Origin: Carnegiea gigantea
Taxonomy: Eukaryota; Streptophyta; Magnoliopsida; Caryophyllales; Cactaceae
DNA: 64,000 nt
Direction of reading: 5' to 3'
Assembly: GCA_029747015.1 (NCBI GenBank)
Contig: JAKOGI010002754.1
Span: 1 to 64,000 of the forward strand
Position 1 is the first letter of the stretch, and every line of letters starts with the position of its first letter. Below the pieces are notes generated by a model, which ran no database searches, was not told where the DNA came from, and was given only the letters and a program-made list of their open reading frames with translations. The translations under genes and the position numbers were made by a program. Below are positions 34,103 to 44,930 of this stretch, in pieces.

Positions 34103-34357
34103 CTAGAAAGGACATCGTAGGATCACAGGGGCTTGATTAGCAACATTAGCCACCTTCTGAGTCTCAATTACTACAAAGTCCATAGAGTTAATGATTTCAC
34201 CCACTGTAATAAGCACATCCTCAACTATACCCATAGGCAACTGGGTCAATCTATTAACTAATGGAATGACCATCTTGGTAGGTTTTAGCTCATCTAACCC
34301 TAGGCTCTCATACTCAGTGAAGTGTATCAAATTGGCGCTGGCCCCTAAATCAAGCAA
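34103..34357 (-). pseudogene. Athila aspartic protease, copy 1
   Basis: 84 open codons with the active-site word MLDLGASANLI (D-L-G-A-S), then SLGLDELKPTKMVI and a closing VANQAPVILRCPF, in place of the usual family end I-L-G-R-P-F. It lies between gag and the linker, interrupted upstream by the solo LTR at 34715. The active site is preserved; the flap and end are changed. Confidence 0.85.
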
Positions 34358-34714
34358 AAGCTTTATGAGTAAGCTACTCCCCTATAACTATAGAAATAGT
34401 AGGGCAACCAGGGTCCTTATACGTGACTGGAATCTAGTGAGAAATGATAGAACTAGAACCAGAGGCTAAGAAAGTGTTCTTAGGGATACTAATGGCTCAT
34501 TTGGTGGTACATAGATCCTTTAAAAACCTAGCATTTAGAGGCATTTACTGAACAGCATCGAGCAAAGCGATGTTGATTTTGACTTGAGGGACGGTCTCTC
34601 TCATCTTCTCAACATGGTCTTAGTCTTTCTTCTTAAGCTTATGGGGAAAAGGAAGTAAAAGTTTATGGATTTTCTCAGCAGAAGGAGGTAAGGATGGATC
34701 CTTAGGAGGTGAAG

Positions 34715-37374
34715 TGTAACAGCCCGACCCTAAATCAAGCTTATTTATTTAATTAAGTCATGTTGCTAATTTCCTCGTACTTATTTATCGCATTTAGTCA
34801 TTATGATTAGGGAAAATTCATTTGGCCCTCACTTCGCAATTTGGGTTTTTGTTATCGTAAAATTTCAGGAAGATTAATAGTTGGCCTTGATAATTATGGT
34901 TTAAGAGATTGAATTATTTTACATGACATCATAAAAATTTAATAGCTAAGTAAAAATTTTATCGTAATGAAATGTTTTATTTTCGAGTCCAATTTGTTTG
35001 GGCCCAATTTGAAGCCAAATAACTTGGTGTGATTGAATTTGGCTAATTACCATCATTTATGCCCAATTATAATTAACAGAAAGCTACTTTTTTGGAGATT
35101 ATATATATATAAACCAATTAAAGCAAGCAAGCTAAAAAAATATCAACCAAGTAAAAAGAACAAAAATCCAACTTCACTTCTTCTACCTCTTTCTCCACCC
35201 CACGGCAGGCCCCTGGTTTCTGCCCAGCCAGTGCTGCCACCACTTCCAGCCACCATTAGCTAACCAGTCACCACCCTTTGCACCACTAACTGCCACCCCA
35301 ACTCCCACCACCACCAAACACCACCTCCATCTTCATATATTCAAGCTTAAGTGAGGTAAAATCCTATCCTAATCATGTTTAATTTTGGATTTTCACTTCG
35401 ATTTGATTATGAATCATATTATCTTCATATAAACAAGTGTTAGTTTGATGTTTTATTGAGTTGATTAAGTATGAAAACATGTAAGAATTGAGATCATATA
35501 TGATCACACAAGCTTAGTCTTAATAATGGTGAACTTTGAGTTTTGATTTAATTTTTGTAATCTTTAGCATGAAAAGTGATTATGATGTTGTGAAAGTGGT
35601 TTTGGATGACTTTGAATGTAAATATGAAATAGTCATAACCTAGGATTTTATCACCATGCATGATTTAATTTGATTCTTGAATCAAGTATGTTATTTGAAT
35701 TAAATTAGGTGGTAATTAGAGGTTAGATGGGTTATGGACTTAAAAGAATGATGTCACTTGCGTTTTGTTAAATTTAGTGGATTATAAAAAGTCCCATAAG
35801 TTACCAAAAGAAGTTTTCTAGATTTATAATACAAGTTAGTGAGTTTATGGGAGTTTTTTTGAGCTGATGTGAAGAACAAGATTGAAAATATGTGCATTAG
35901 GGTTGTAAACAGACCCAAAATAGGGTCACTTTAGGAATTAACTAGTATTGATTGGTGCTTGCACAAGTATGATTTTTGGTGGCTAGATAACACAATGCGT
36001 TATCTTTTAATTGTCTTTGGAATTACTTAATTCTAAGTTTTATGGACAAAGTTATGACCGATTTGTGGAGACTGTGCAAAATAAATTGGACCTGTGCACG
36101 GTTTTGTTTAAACTCAATTTTAGAGGTCGTGTGGTGGTAATTGTGTTTTGCACTATATGAAAGTTTTGCATCACTTCTTAAACTTTTCATATTGGGGTTT
36201 AAGTCTCAATCTGAGGTCGGGTGTGAAAGATATGTAGTATTTGCCATTACACCAATTAAGCCTCTACTTTATAACCCAAATTGTTTGCCTTGGTCCATTT
36301 TACTCTAAATTATCTTACATTGGTCTAAACTAAATTACCATAAGTTATTTAATTTTGTATCATATCAATGTAACCTATCTTATATTTACTCATCGAAGTC
36401 TGAGTGCCTGTTTGTAATCCATTTCTATTGAAGTCACCAGTTATGAAAATGAGAATTATTTATTGATTATGTATATCTACAATGGCATTCATGAAACAGA
36501 ATCGGGGCTTAGTCTATCACTTTTCTTTTGCGGATAAATGTTATCTAATGAGATTACATTAAAAATTATAGGTACGTTCATTGCCTGTATCTTTAGAAAT
36601 CAGAATATATTTATCAAAATTATAATGTTTTGGTAAGTACATTAATGAATCAGTTTAATCAGTGATTTGTCACATAACTAGTGATCCATCAGTTATTAGG
36701 TTGAGGGCATTCACCCTTCACTTACCCGCATGGCCTTAGGGCAGGCCCCTAATCAGCTGGGGAGGTGTACATCTATCTATAGATCGTATCACTTCCCAGG
36801 GGTTCACTACCAAATAATAACTAGCAATGCAGTTTTACATTCATCTCATTCCCTGTTTTAAATTAAAATGAATTGCAAAATGGGCCCAATCAATGTTTTA
36901 ATGATCATTTAACAATACAGGAATACATATACTAAGCTTCGACTCACATTTTGAAATGCTTGCTATGTTTCATTTTGGGCAAGTCCTCAGTGAACCACCC
37001 TCATGCTAGCAAACCTACTGAATATGATAAGTGAGCAATGGACCTTGGTCGGATTATTAATGGTGTACTGTACTTATGTTTTTGGAGATGTATTTTGAGT
37101 TGTCTTGTAGCTAGAATAGTAACAACAATGGTGATTTGCCTACTACGATGTAAAAACACTATGTTTGTTATCATCCACACATGTATGATTTTGGATGGTG
37201 TTGAACGTTTATGGGCTTGAATTATGCTCAACTAAGTATCCCTAGTGTAATTGGTTTACGCTTTATCCTTTTTGGACAGCAATAATGCCCCGATCATTGG
37301 GATTATCACTTCCAATCAAGAGAATTATGTAAGAGACTACAAACAAGGTAGCATATTCATTTTGGGGCGTTATA
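34715..37374 (+). mobile_element. Solo LTR of a chromovirus-like element
   Basis: A 2660-bp insertion in Athila internal 1, absent from internal 2. It is flanked by TGAAG on both sides (34710-34714 and 37375-37379). It starts TGTAACAGCCCGACC and ends GGGGCGTTATA, the last CA having changed to TA. The ends are near-complementary, as in Tekay/Del-type LTRs. It has no coding sequence, primer site or PPT, so it is what remains after recombination between two LTRs. Plus orientation is inferred from the TATA box and the C/T-rich leader after it. Confidence 0.85.
35104..35113 (+). promoter_or_regulatory. TATA box in the solo LTR
   Basis: TATATATAAA within ATTATATATATATAAACC, followed within 60-90 bp by a C/T-rich stretch typical of LTR leaders. 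Confidence 0.5.
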
Positions 37375-37379
37375 TGAAG

Positions 37380-39071
37380 GATCCACTGAATTAGAAGAAT
37401 CTCTATCCTTAGGCTCCTTTTTTCCATGAGGCAGCTCAGCTGGTTGAAGATTATTAGAATTATTGGGGACACCACCAGTACACCCCCTAATTTACTAGAC
37501 AAACCAATTTTTGGAGAAAAAGAAGGAGGAGAAGAATTTTCGAAGAAACTGTGACGATACTTACAGGTTCACTAGAAGTTCCTACTTGATTATCAATCTA
37601 TCGACCAGATCAAAGAGATATAACTGCATTCACTTTACGCACAGACTTATTAGGGTTTACACTAGAAGAAGAGGAGGTGTGACCCTTAAGGTTCACCTCA
37701 AGCTGACTCGGAAAAGTGACTAGCTCCGTAGAAAATGATGCTAACTAAGAAAATTGTTCTGTCATCACTCTTATCACTTTTTCCATATTAGCATTAATCA
37801 TTCTCTCCATATTGTTATTACTTCTCCTTTCAATCTTATCAATTTCAGCATAACCAGGAGGAGGTTGAACTTAAGCTATAGGAGGTGGAGGTCTAGGTAC
37901 ATTAGGCACACCTGGATAAGCTAATATCTGAAAAGCATTAGAGGGATGGGAGATGGGCTGGGAGTTGTTTCTAGGAAACACTCTAGGGTTGGAGATAGGA
38001 ACCATAGCATTTGGTCTACTATTCTAAGAAAAGTTAGGGTGATTTCTCCTCCATGGATTTTAGTAAGGGAAAAAGGGGTCATTCTTAGGCTTCTGAAAGG
38101 CCATACTCGCTTGCTCTTGTCCAGGTGATAACTGGTGAGCGAAATAGGGACAAGCACTCAAAGAATGATCTAAGCTCTGACATTGAGAACAAGACACCAT
38201 AGAAGTCTAAGGAATCTGGGGAGTCTGGGGAGATAACATCTTCAACATGTTCTTTACCACATAAATTTCAGACTCTAAGTGACTCACATGAGACACAAAA
38301 TGCAACCCACCATAGCAAACCTAGAACTTACACTATAATCTCTAACGGTTTCCCACTACATGTTCTTCTCAACTAAGTGCTCTAAAAATTTTCAAGCAGT
38401 AGTGGCGCTCTTACAAACAAAGCCATTGTGTCACATTAACTCTAACATGGTTCTAGTCTGTTAGTCAAATCCTTCATAAGTAATTTGGCACAAACGTTCT
38501 TAATCTAAACCATGATGGGGACATTGGGCCAGCAAAATTTTGAACCTATCAAAGCATTTCCAAAATGACTCCCTTTCTAGTTGCACAAATTGATTAATCT
38601 CATTCCTTAGCTTAACTGTTTTAGCATTAGGAAAATATTTTCTTAAGAACATCTGACAAAATTATTCCAAGAAGTAACAGAATTAGTAGCCAAGCCATGC
38701 ATCCAACGTTTAGCAGAATCTTTCAAAGTAAAGGGAATCAATTTCATTCACACAACATCAACATCGATATTAGAAAAATGCATTATATAACACAATTCTT
38801 CAAAAAAAACCTTATCTAAACTCTTGAATTTATAGAGCATTTGAGTATAGTGATGTCTCAACTCGAAATTCACATTTGGTCCTAGGTTAGGTAAAGTAAA
38901 ACAAAATGGCAAAGCAGTCCTAAGAGGATAGAAAATATCACTCAAAGATTTCTCTTGTCCCATTTCTTGCAATTGTAGTTCAAGCTTGGGCTCAAGTTTG
39001 GTTTCCAGCTCATAGTTGGGTTCACTCCTAACAAGTCTCTTGCTTCCAAGATCTCTAACACAACCAGTCAT
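37380..39071 (-). pseudogene. Athila gag, copy 1
   Basis: The reading starts with MTGCVRDLGSKRLV at 39071 and reaches the capsid words FELRHHYTQMLYKF at about 38880-38840. Capsid fragments follow down to about 38220 in shifted frames. An intact zinc knuckle CSQCQSLDHSLSAC lies at 38150-38191. After it comes a Q/P-rich region with the open stretch 38157-37921. The part below 37900 is the gag-protease linker, cut by the solo LTR. Gag would form particles and bind RNA. Many stops. Confidence 0.8.
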
Positions 39072-39883
39072 GCAAACCCCACACCTTCACAAAAGTATAT
39101 CTTTTTGGTCTTTTTCTTCTATAAATTTTTTGGATTCTGGATTTCTTCTGATTTTTTTTCTTTTCTTTCTTTTTGCACCAAAAAAGCAGAAAGTAAACGA
39201 ATCCTGGGAACTAAATAAATAAAAATAGAAAACTCAAGATAATAAGGAAAAAGCTGAAATAAACTAAACTTAACGAGAAAAATATAAGAATAAAATTAAA
39301 ACATAAAATCAAACTCCTAAAATCAAAACCCTGTATACAGAAACTTCAACACAATTACAAGGAACAATGCAAAAAATTCCGAACAGGAAATTATTTCAAA
39401 AAATCACAGAAAATTCTAAAATATCCTAAAAATCCCACAAAAATTCACCTAGACTACAAAAAGCATGGAGGATCCACAAAAAATATCAGCACAGAAAAAG
39501 TCAGACCAGAACTAGTCCAGATAATTCTGACAGAATCTAAAAATTCATAAAAACTGCAATGGCCAGTTTTCGTTTTCTTTTTTTCTTCTTCGTTCCCGCA
39601 CAGATCCAAAATTAGTCCGTTCTTTGTTTTAGCAGCAAAATAAACACTAAAAATCAAGATTAAATTGACTAAAACAAAAAAATCAAAATAGTAACTCAAA
39701 TCAAAAATCAAAAACAAAGAATCTAAACTAAACTAAAACTAAATCTAATCAAAAATCAAAAACAAAGAATCTAAACTAAACTAAAACTAAATCTAATCAA
39801 AAATCAAAAATGTGGAAATGAAAACAACTTAACGACTCAAAAAACTAAACTATAACTCGACATAACCTAATTTCACAATTTCA
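39072..39883 (-). other. Athila leader between primer site and gag, copy 1
   Basis: A-rich, non-coding. It has a 48-bp duplication (from 39713 and from 39761, AACAAAGAATCTAAACTAAA) that is single in internal 2 (near 56620). No gene supported. Confidence 0.7.
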
Positions 39884-39901
39884 TCCTCGATAATGGTGCC
39901 A
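39884..39901 (-). other. Athila primer binding site, copy 1
   Basis: The minus strand reads TGGCACCATTATCGAGGA, a mutated form of the TGGCGCCGTTG-type Athila primer site, six bases from LTR B. Confidence 0.75.
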
Positions 39902-39907
39902 AAAACT

Positions 39908-40009
39908 TATTATGATTTTTGCAAGCGTACGATTTACCACCGTATCAATTATAGGTGCCATCCTCAGGTATGAAATATGAAATTAGGTTACTAAAATTCT
40001 GATCTAGTG
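39908..40009 (-). repeat. Athila LTR B, left piece
   Basis: The first 102 bp of the middle LTR (plus-strand order), aligned with 27507-27608 and 56771-56872. It stops at TCTAG, the duplication produced by the nested gag-only element. Confidence 0.9.
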
Positions 40010-43000
40010 TGAGACCCGGAGTTTTATCGTACTTGCTTAATAAATATTATGCCTGTTGGGTTAGAGAATTTTATTTTAATATTTGCTGACCTACAGCTGT
40101 TTTATTACCCAAGTTCTTGATCTACACAAACTCAGTCCCCAAAACAAAAATAAAAAAATTGTCTAAAGTTGCATAACTTGAATAGCCTTCGATTTTTTGA
40201 AGCTCCAACCAAAGCGATTCCCAAATACGATCAGATTGTTGAACCCTGGTAATAGTTCTGTAATTTACTAAATCGATTCTTAATATATTCAGGGGCGGGT
40301 AAGCTGACGCGCAATTATATTTAGCATTCGGTTTAGGATTAAGAGCCCGGGAATTCGAATAATAATAATAATCAAGTGGGCCGTAGTTGTGTGGGATTAG
40401 TTGATCAAAAAAGGGGGGAGGGGATTAAAATTTATCAAACACGCCTGAACCCCTCCCCCGTGTGCCTGCTTCCTCTTCCTCTTTCACGCGTGACCCCGAC
40501 ACCCCTTCTCTCTACTCGTTCTTCTGCTTCCTTCACCATTTGCAGACCTCAAGCTCCACACCTGTCTTCTCTTCTCTGTTCCTCACTGCCACGCCGTGCA
40601 TAAGGCTTGACCGGACCCCAGGCGACGCCCACCAGGTGCCGGCGTCTCCCCCTATGCGTGGCCGAACACCCGTCCGTTTTCAGGCATGCAAGGTGAATTT
40701 GAACCTCTTCTTCTTCTATAAATTCGATCCTCACCCTAATTTCATCCTAATTGTGCCTAAAATTATCTGAAATTGCAAGTTAGGGTTTCTGGTTTGGTGG
40801 TGTTCGAACCTCACGCGAAGGCAGTAGATTTTCTGGGCGTGTGGAGTTCGAATTTAGCTTCAATCTAGCCAATTTGCACGCATATAGTTTGGATTCGAGG
40901 TGGGTAAATCCTTAATCCCTCCTATTTTATGGATTTCGAATAATAACTATATGAATCAGTTTACTGAATTGGTAGATTGGATTGTTGTTGTATGAATTCG
41001 ATTGTATGCGTGGACAAACATTGAGTTTCCCCAATTTATAGCTTCCCTTAATATTAGTGCAAATTCGTATGTAGTATTCAGATTTTAGGCCTCGAAAATG
41101 GGTTTCGATTTCGAGCTTAGTTTGAATTAAACGGTAACTAAGCACGTTATGTCTCAAACGGGTTTCGGTCTACGATTAGCAAACATATTACATTTAAAAG
41201 AAGCTTTTTAGCTAAAAAGTGAAGTCATTTTATGAGCTAGCAATCGTTTTACATTTATTAAGAAGCTTCTAAGTTGAAAACGAGATCGTTTTGCGATTTA
41301 GCAACTCTATTACATTTATACGAAGCATTTAAGTTAGAAACTAAGTCGTTATACGATTTAGTAAACATTTTACGTTTATAAAAAGCCTTTAAGTTATTTA
41401 TGAAGCTGATATGCTTGCTAACAGACCTTATTTCGTTTATAAGAAACTTGTAAGTTTAAAACGAAGTCGTTTTACAAACTAACAAATGTATTACGTTATT
41501 AAGAAGCTTTTAAGTTGAAAACAAAATCGTTTTACAATTTAGTAAACTTATTACATTTATACGAAGTATTGGAGTTAGAAATTAAGTTGTTTTACGATTT
41601 AGTAAACCTTTTACGTTTGTGAGAAGTTTTTAAGTTATTTATGAAGCCGATTTACGTGTTAACAGATCTTATTTCATTTATAAGAAGCTTATAAGTTTAA
41701 AACGAAGTCGTTTCACAAACTAACAAATGTATTACGTTATTAAGAAACTTTTAAGTTGAAAACGAAATTGTTTTACGATTTAGTAAACTTATCACATTTA
41801 TACCAAGCATTCGAGTTAGAAACTAAGTCGTTTTACGATTTGGTAAACGTGTTACCTTTATAAGAAACTTTTGAGTTTAAAGTGAAGTCGTTTTAAGTAT
41901 TAACCAACTTATTACCTTTATAAGAAGCTTTTAAGTCTAAAAGGAAGTCGTTTTACGAGTTAATAAACGTATTACATTTATACGAAGCTTTTAAATTAGA
42001 AATGAAGTCGTTTCACAAACTAGCCAATGTTTTACATCTATAAGAAGTTTCTTAAGTTAAAAACAAAGTTATTTTGCGAGTTAGTAGTCGTGTTACGTTC
42101 ATATGAAGCTTTTAAGTTAGAAACGAAGTCATTTTACGAATTGGTAAACGTATTTTACGAAATTAGTTTACATGTTAGCAAATTTATTACGATTATGAAA
42201 AGCTTTTAAGCTATTCACGAAGTCGATTTATGAGTTAGCAAACTTGGCTTGTATCATGTTCATCCTTTTGCGTTTGAAGGATTGAAATGAGCATAAAAAG
42301 GGCAACTGAAGGTGATTATTTACGAATCCTAGCTTTGGAGTACATGCTGGTTAACTATCCAAGTTTTGAATCGTGAGTTAGCAGACTCACCATGATTTTT
42401 AAGAGGCTTTTCTTGTTGTTTGCCTAAAAGCTAAAGTTGCAAGAGGATTATGTTTTTATGTTATAAGTTCATAAAACATACATATGAATAAGTATAAGCA
42501 TGTTGTTTACTAAGTATGTATGTGTATGAATGTTATAAGTTCCTAAGACATATATATGAATAAGTATAAGTACGTATGTGTACGAATGGTTATGTTATGT
42601 TATGTATACATGCAAGAGCTACTTTAGAAACTTTAAGCTTAAGTCTGAGACCAAGGGATGGTGGCTTAGTTCCCACTAGGTATCACATAAGTTATGTTAT
42701 GATAGATTCAGGGATGGTGGTTTGATTCCCGCCTGAAGTCTAAGTATGAAAATTACATGTCAGCATAGTATGATGTCTGTTCGGATAGACGTATGTTGCC
42801 ACTCGAGTTTGGCCGACTCAGGATGGAAGTAACAAAGTACCTCTAAGAGTCTAGTCTCCTCATTTTATGCTATGTTTCCGGGTTTACATAACTTTATTAT
42901 GTTAAGTCAATGCATTACGGTTTCTTCTAAAGTTAAGCTTTTTGGCATGACTATTTCTTCGCTCGGTTATGGTTCGAATATGATGTATTATGTGGAAGCT

Positions 43001-43627
43001 CTTCAACTAAAATGAATTATGAAAGGCTTTCGTAAGTTAATATGTATTTTAAGTATGTTTTGGGAGAGAGGGTTTACTCACCGAGCAGTGGTTGCTCATT
43101 CCCATTACTTTTCCCCCTTTTCCCCAGATCGACAGATATGTGACTGACGCGTGGAGTGCAACAAGGATGGACTTTCTTGGTTTGATTATGATATGATTAT
43201 GTAATATTGGTTATGCTTGTAAGGTTTTGTAATTATTTATCTTCTTGTAAGGTTTATGAAAAATAGAAAGCTCTGTATACTCTGGGCGTGTGACCCGTAG
43301 AGTTGTAAACTCCGGCGTGTAGCTGTAGAGTTGTTGGTGTTATTTAGTACCTTTATGTATTGCAGGGATGTAATGTAAGGCTTAGGCCTGGGGAAATGGT
43401 CAGTTTTTAGGGAAAACTCTGTCCGTTTTGCCCCAGAAATTAAGAAAATCCTAACATTCCTAGCCCTAGGGTTAAACTTAGGACCCAATTATGTTATAGT
43501 GGCTTAAGTTTTAAATATTAAGTCCCAATAGGTTATGTTTCAAATTGGTTAAGTAAGTTGCCTTAACAGTCTTTCCCAGAGAAAGACTGTGGCGTGTAAC
43601 ACGACCCGGTGAGATCGGGGTGTTACA
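40010..43627 (+). repeat. 5' LTR of the gag-only element
   Basis: 3618 bp, from TGTGAGACCCGGAG to GGGGTGTTACA. It lacks about 61 bp that the 3' LTR has near 47860-47920, and a short duplicated segment found near 45800-45840. It includes the 60-bp array at about 41165-42250. C/T-rich leader sequence lies near 40440-40600. Confidence 0.93.
41165..42250. repeat. 60-bp tandem array in the 5' LTR
   Basis: About 18 degenerate units of exactly 60 bp. The phrase GAAGTCGTTTTACGA or a variant recurs at 41221, 41281, 41341 and so on, always in the same phase to 42121. Four unit types (A-D) repeat as a 240-bp block: TTATTTATGAAGC at 41394 and 41634 is the easiest marker. AT-rich. Confidence 0.92.
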
Positions 43628-43632
43628 TTTGG

Positions 43633-43644
43633 TGGTATCAGAGC
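43633..43644 (+). other. tRNA-Met primer binding site
   Basis: TGGTATCAGAGC, five bases after the 5' LTR end. Confidence 0.95.
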
Positions 43645-43872
43645 AAAAGAAAATGAGATTTGACTCGCCGATATGTTTTATGTGCTAAGTGTTATGTGCT
43701 ATGTGTTATGTACTATGCGATGTATGTTATATATTAAGTGTTAAGTGTTTAATTGTTGTAAGCTTACTAGGAGGGGGTTCATGGAAATTCCTCTATGGGT
43801 AACACATGTATATGATGCACATAAGTAACCTGGAGTCTTATTACGAGTGCAGGAGTTAAGATAGTATACGAT

Positions 43873-44700
43873 ATGTCGGAAGAGAGGCAAAATCCTCCTC
43901 CGCCTCTGCCTCTAAATGATGGGATAGAGATGCTAATTAAATTTCTGAAACTTAAGCCACCTACGTTTGACGGAGCGCTGGACCCAATTCAATATGAGCA
44001 CTGGAAGAGGAAGATTGAAGGATTGCTTGAAGTCATGGAGTGTCCTGCCGATTATAAGGTGAAGTTCGTAGCTCATCTATTTGAGAAAGATGCTAGTTTT
44101 TGGTGGGATACCGTTAAGCCAAAAGAAGGTGAACAACCACTAACTTGGGCGCAGTTCAAGGGATTATTAGATGAAAAATACTATCCTAAGGAGGTAAAAT
44201 GGGCTAAAGAGCAGGAATTTTTGGACTTAAAGTAAGGAAAAATGTCAGTTATTGAGTATATGTCTAAGTTTAATGAATTGAGTAGGTTTGCTCCTCATCA
44301 AGTGGCAAATGAGGAAATGAAAATGGAACGGTTTGAGAGAGGCCTCAAAGCTAAGTTAAAGACAAACATGGCTGCACTAACCTTTCCAAATCTCCAAACG
44401 ATGTACCAAAAAGCCATCAAAGTGGAGCGCGTTATAGATGAGTGTGAAGCATCTGAGATAGCTATGCAACAAAAAGGGAAGCGCGAAGTTGAGAGATCTC
44501 AAGGAGAGGTGCGTGGAAATGGGAGGAAGCCTAACTCCAGTCGACGGCCTGAAAAGAACCGCCCTCTATATGAGCCAAGGCCTCGATGTGATACATGGGG
44601 AAAACTCCATAATTGACCTTGTGCAAGATTAATAGGGGCATGCTTTGGGTGTGGAGAAATTGGGCATTACCAAAACCAATGTCCGAAGAAAGTACAAGAA
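43873..44700 (+). pseudogene. Gag of the Tekay-like element
   Basis: It starts at an ATG (MSEERQNPPPPLPLNDGIEM). The capsid has FLKLKPPTFDGALDPIQYEH, KDASFWWDTVK and ITWAQF-like words. A TAA at 44233-44235 interrupts, and the same frame then goes on with SVIEYMSKFNELSRFAPH to a TGA at 44614-44616. Reading on in frame shows two zinc knuckles: the first is damaged (CDTWGKLHN, with tryptophan at the second cysteine and the stop inside), the second intact (CFGCGEIGHYQNQC). So one long gag frame has only two nonsense changes and no shift. Pol is missing after about 44760. Confidence 0.9.
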
Positions 44701-44914
44701 AACATCCAAGCTAATCAAAGGACTGAACCAACAAGTAAGCAATGCGGCAATAATCTCCAAGCAAGAAAATGACTCCACCAATCTCACAGCTCCATGATGT
44801 GAATGAAAGTCGGTAAGAAATCTTCCTTTTAAGTACTTCCATTTATATAAGTATTTATGAATTTATTTCGCATCATGTGACCAAAACGTATAAGTTTCGA
44901 GGACGAAACTTTTT

Positions 44915-44930
44915 ATAATTGGGGGAGAAA
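44915..44930 (+). other. Polypurine tract of the gag-only element
   Basis: ATAATTGGGGGAGAAA just before the 3' LTR, preceded by TTTCGAGGACGAAAC, a motif common at this place in Tekay elements. Confidence 0.9.

Noticed and set aside
40376..40770. Open frames in the leader-like part of the giant LTR (and 45344-45664)
   Set aside because: Both LTRs carry them, with indels between copies that change the frame; this is C/T-rich leader sequence, not a gene.
41165..42250. Could the regular array be a CRISPR?
   Set aside because: It has no conserved repeat with unique spacers; whole 60-bp units are degenerate copies of each other, and the context is a plant LTR.
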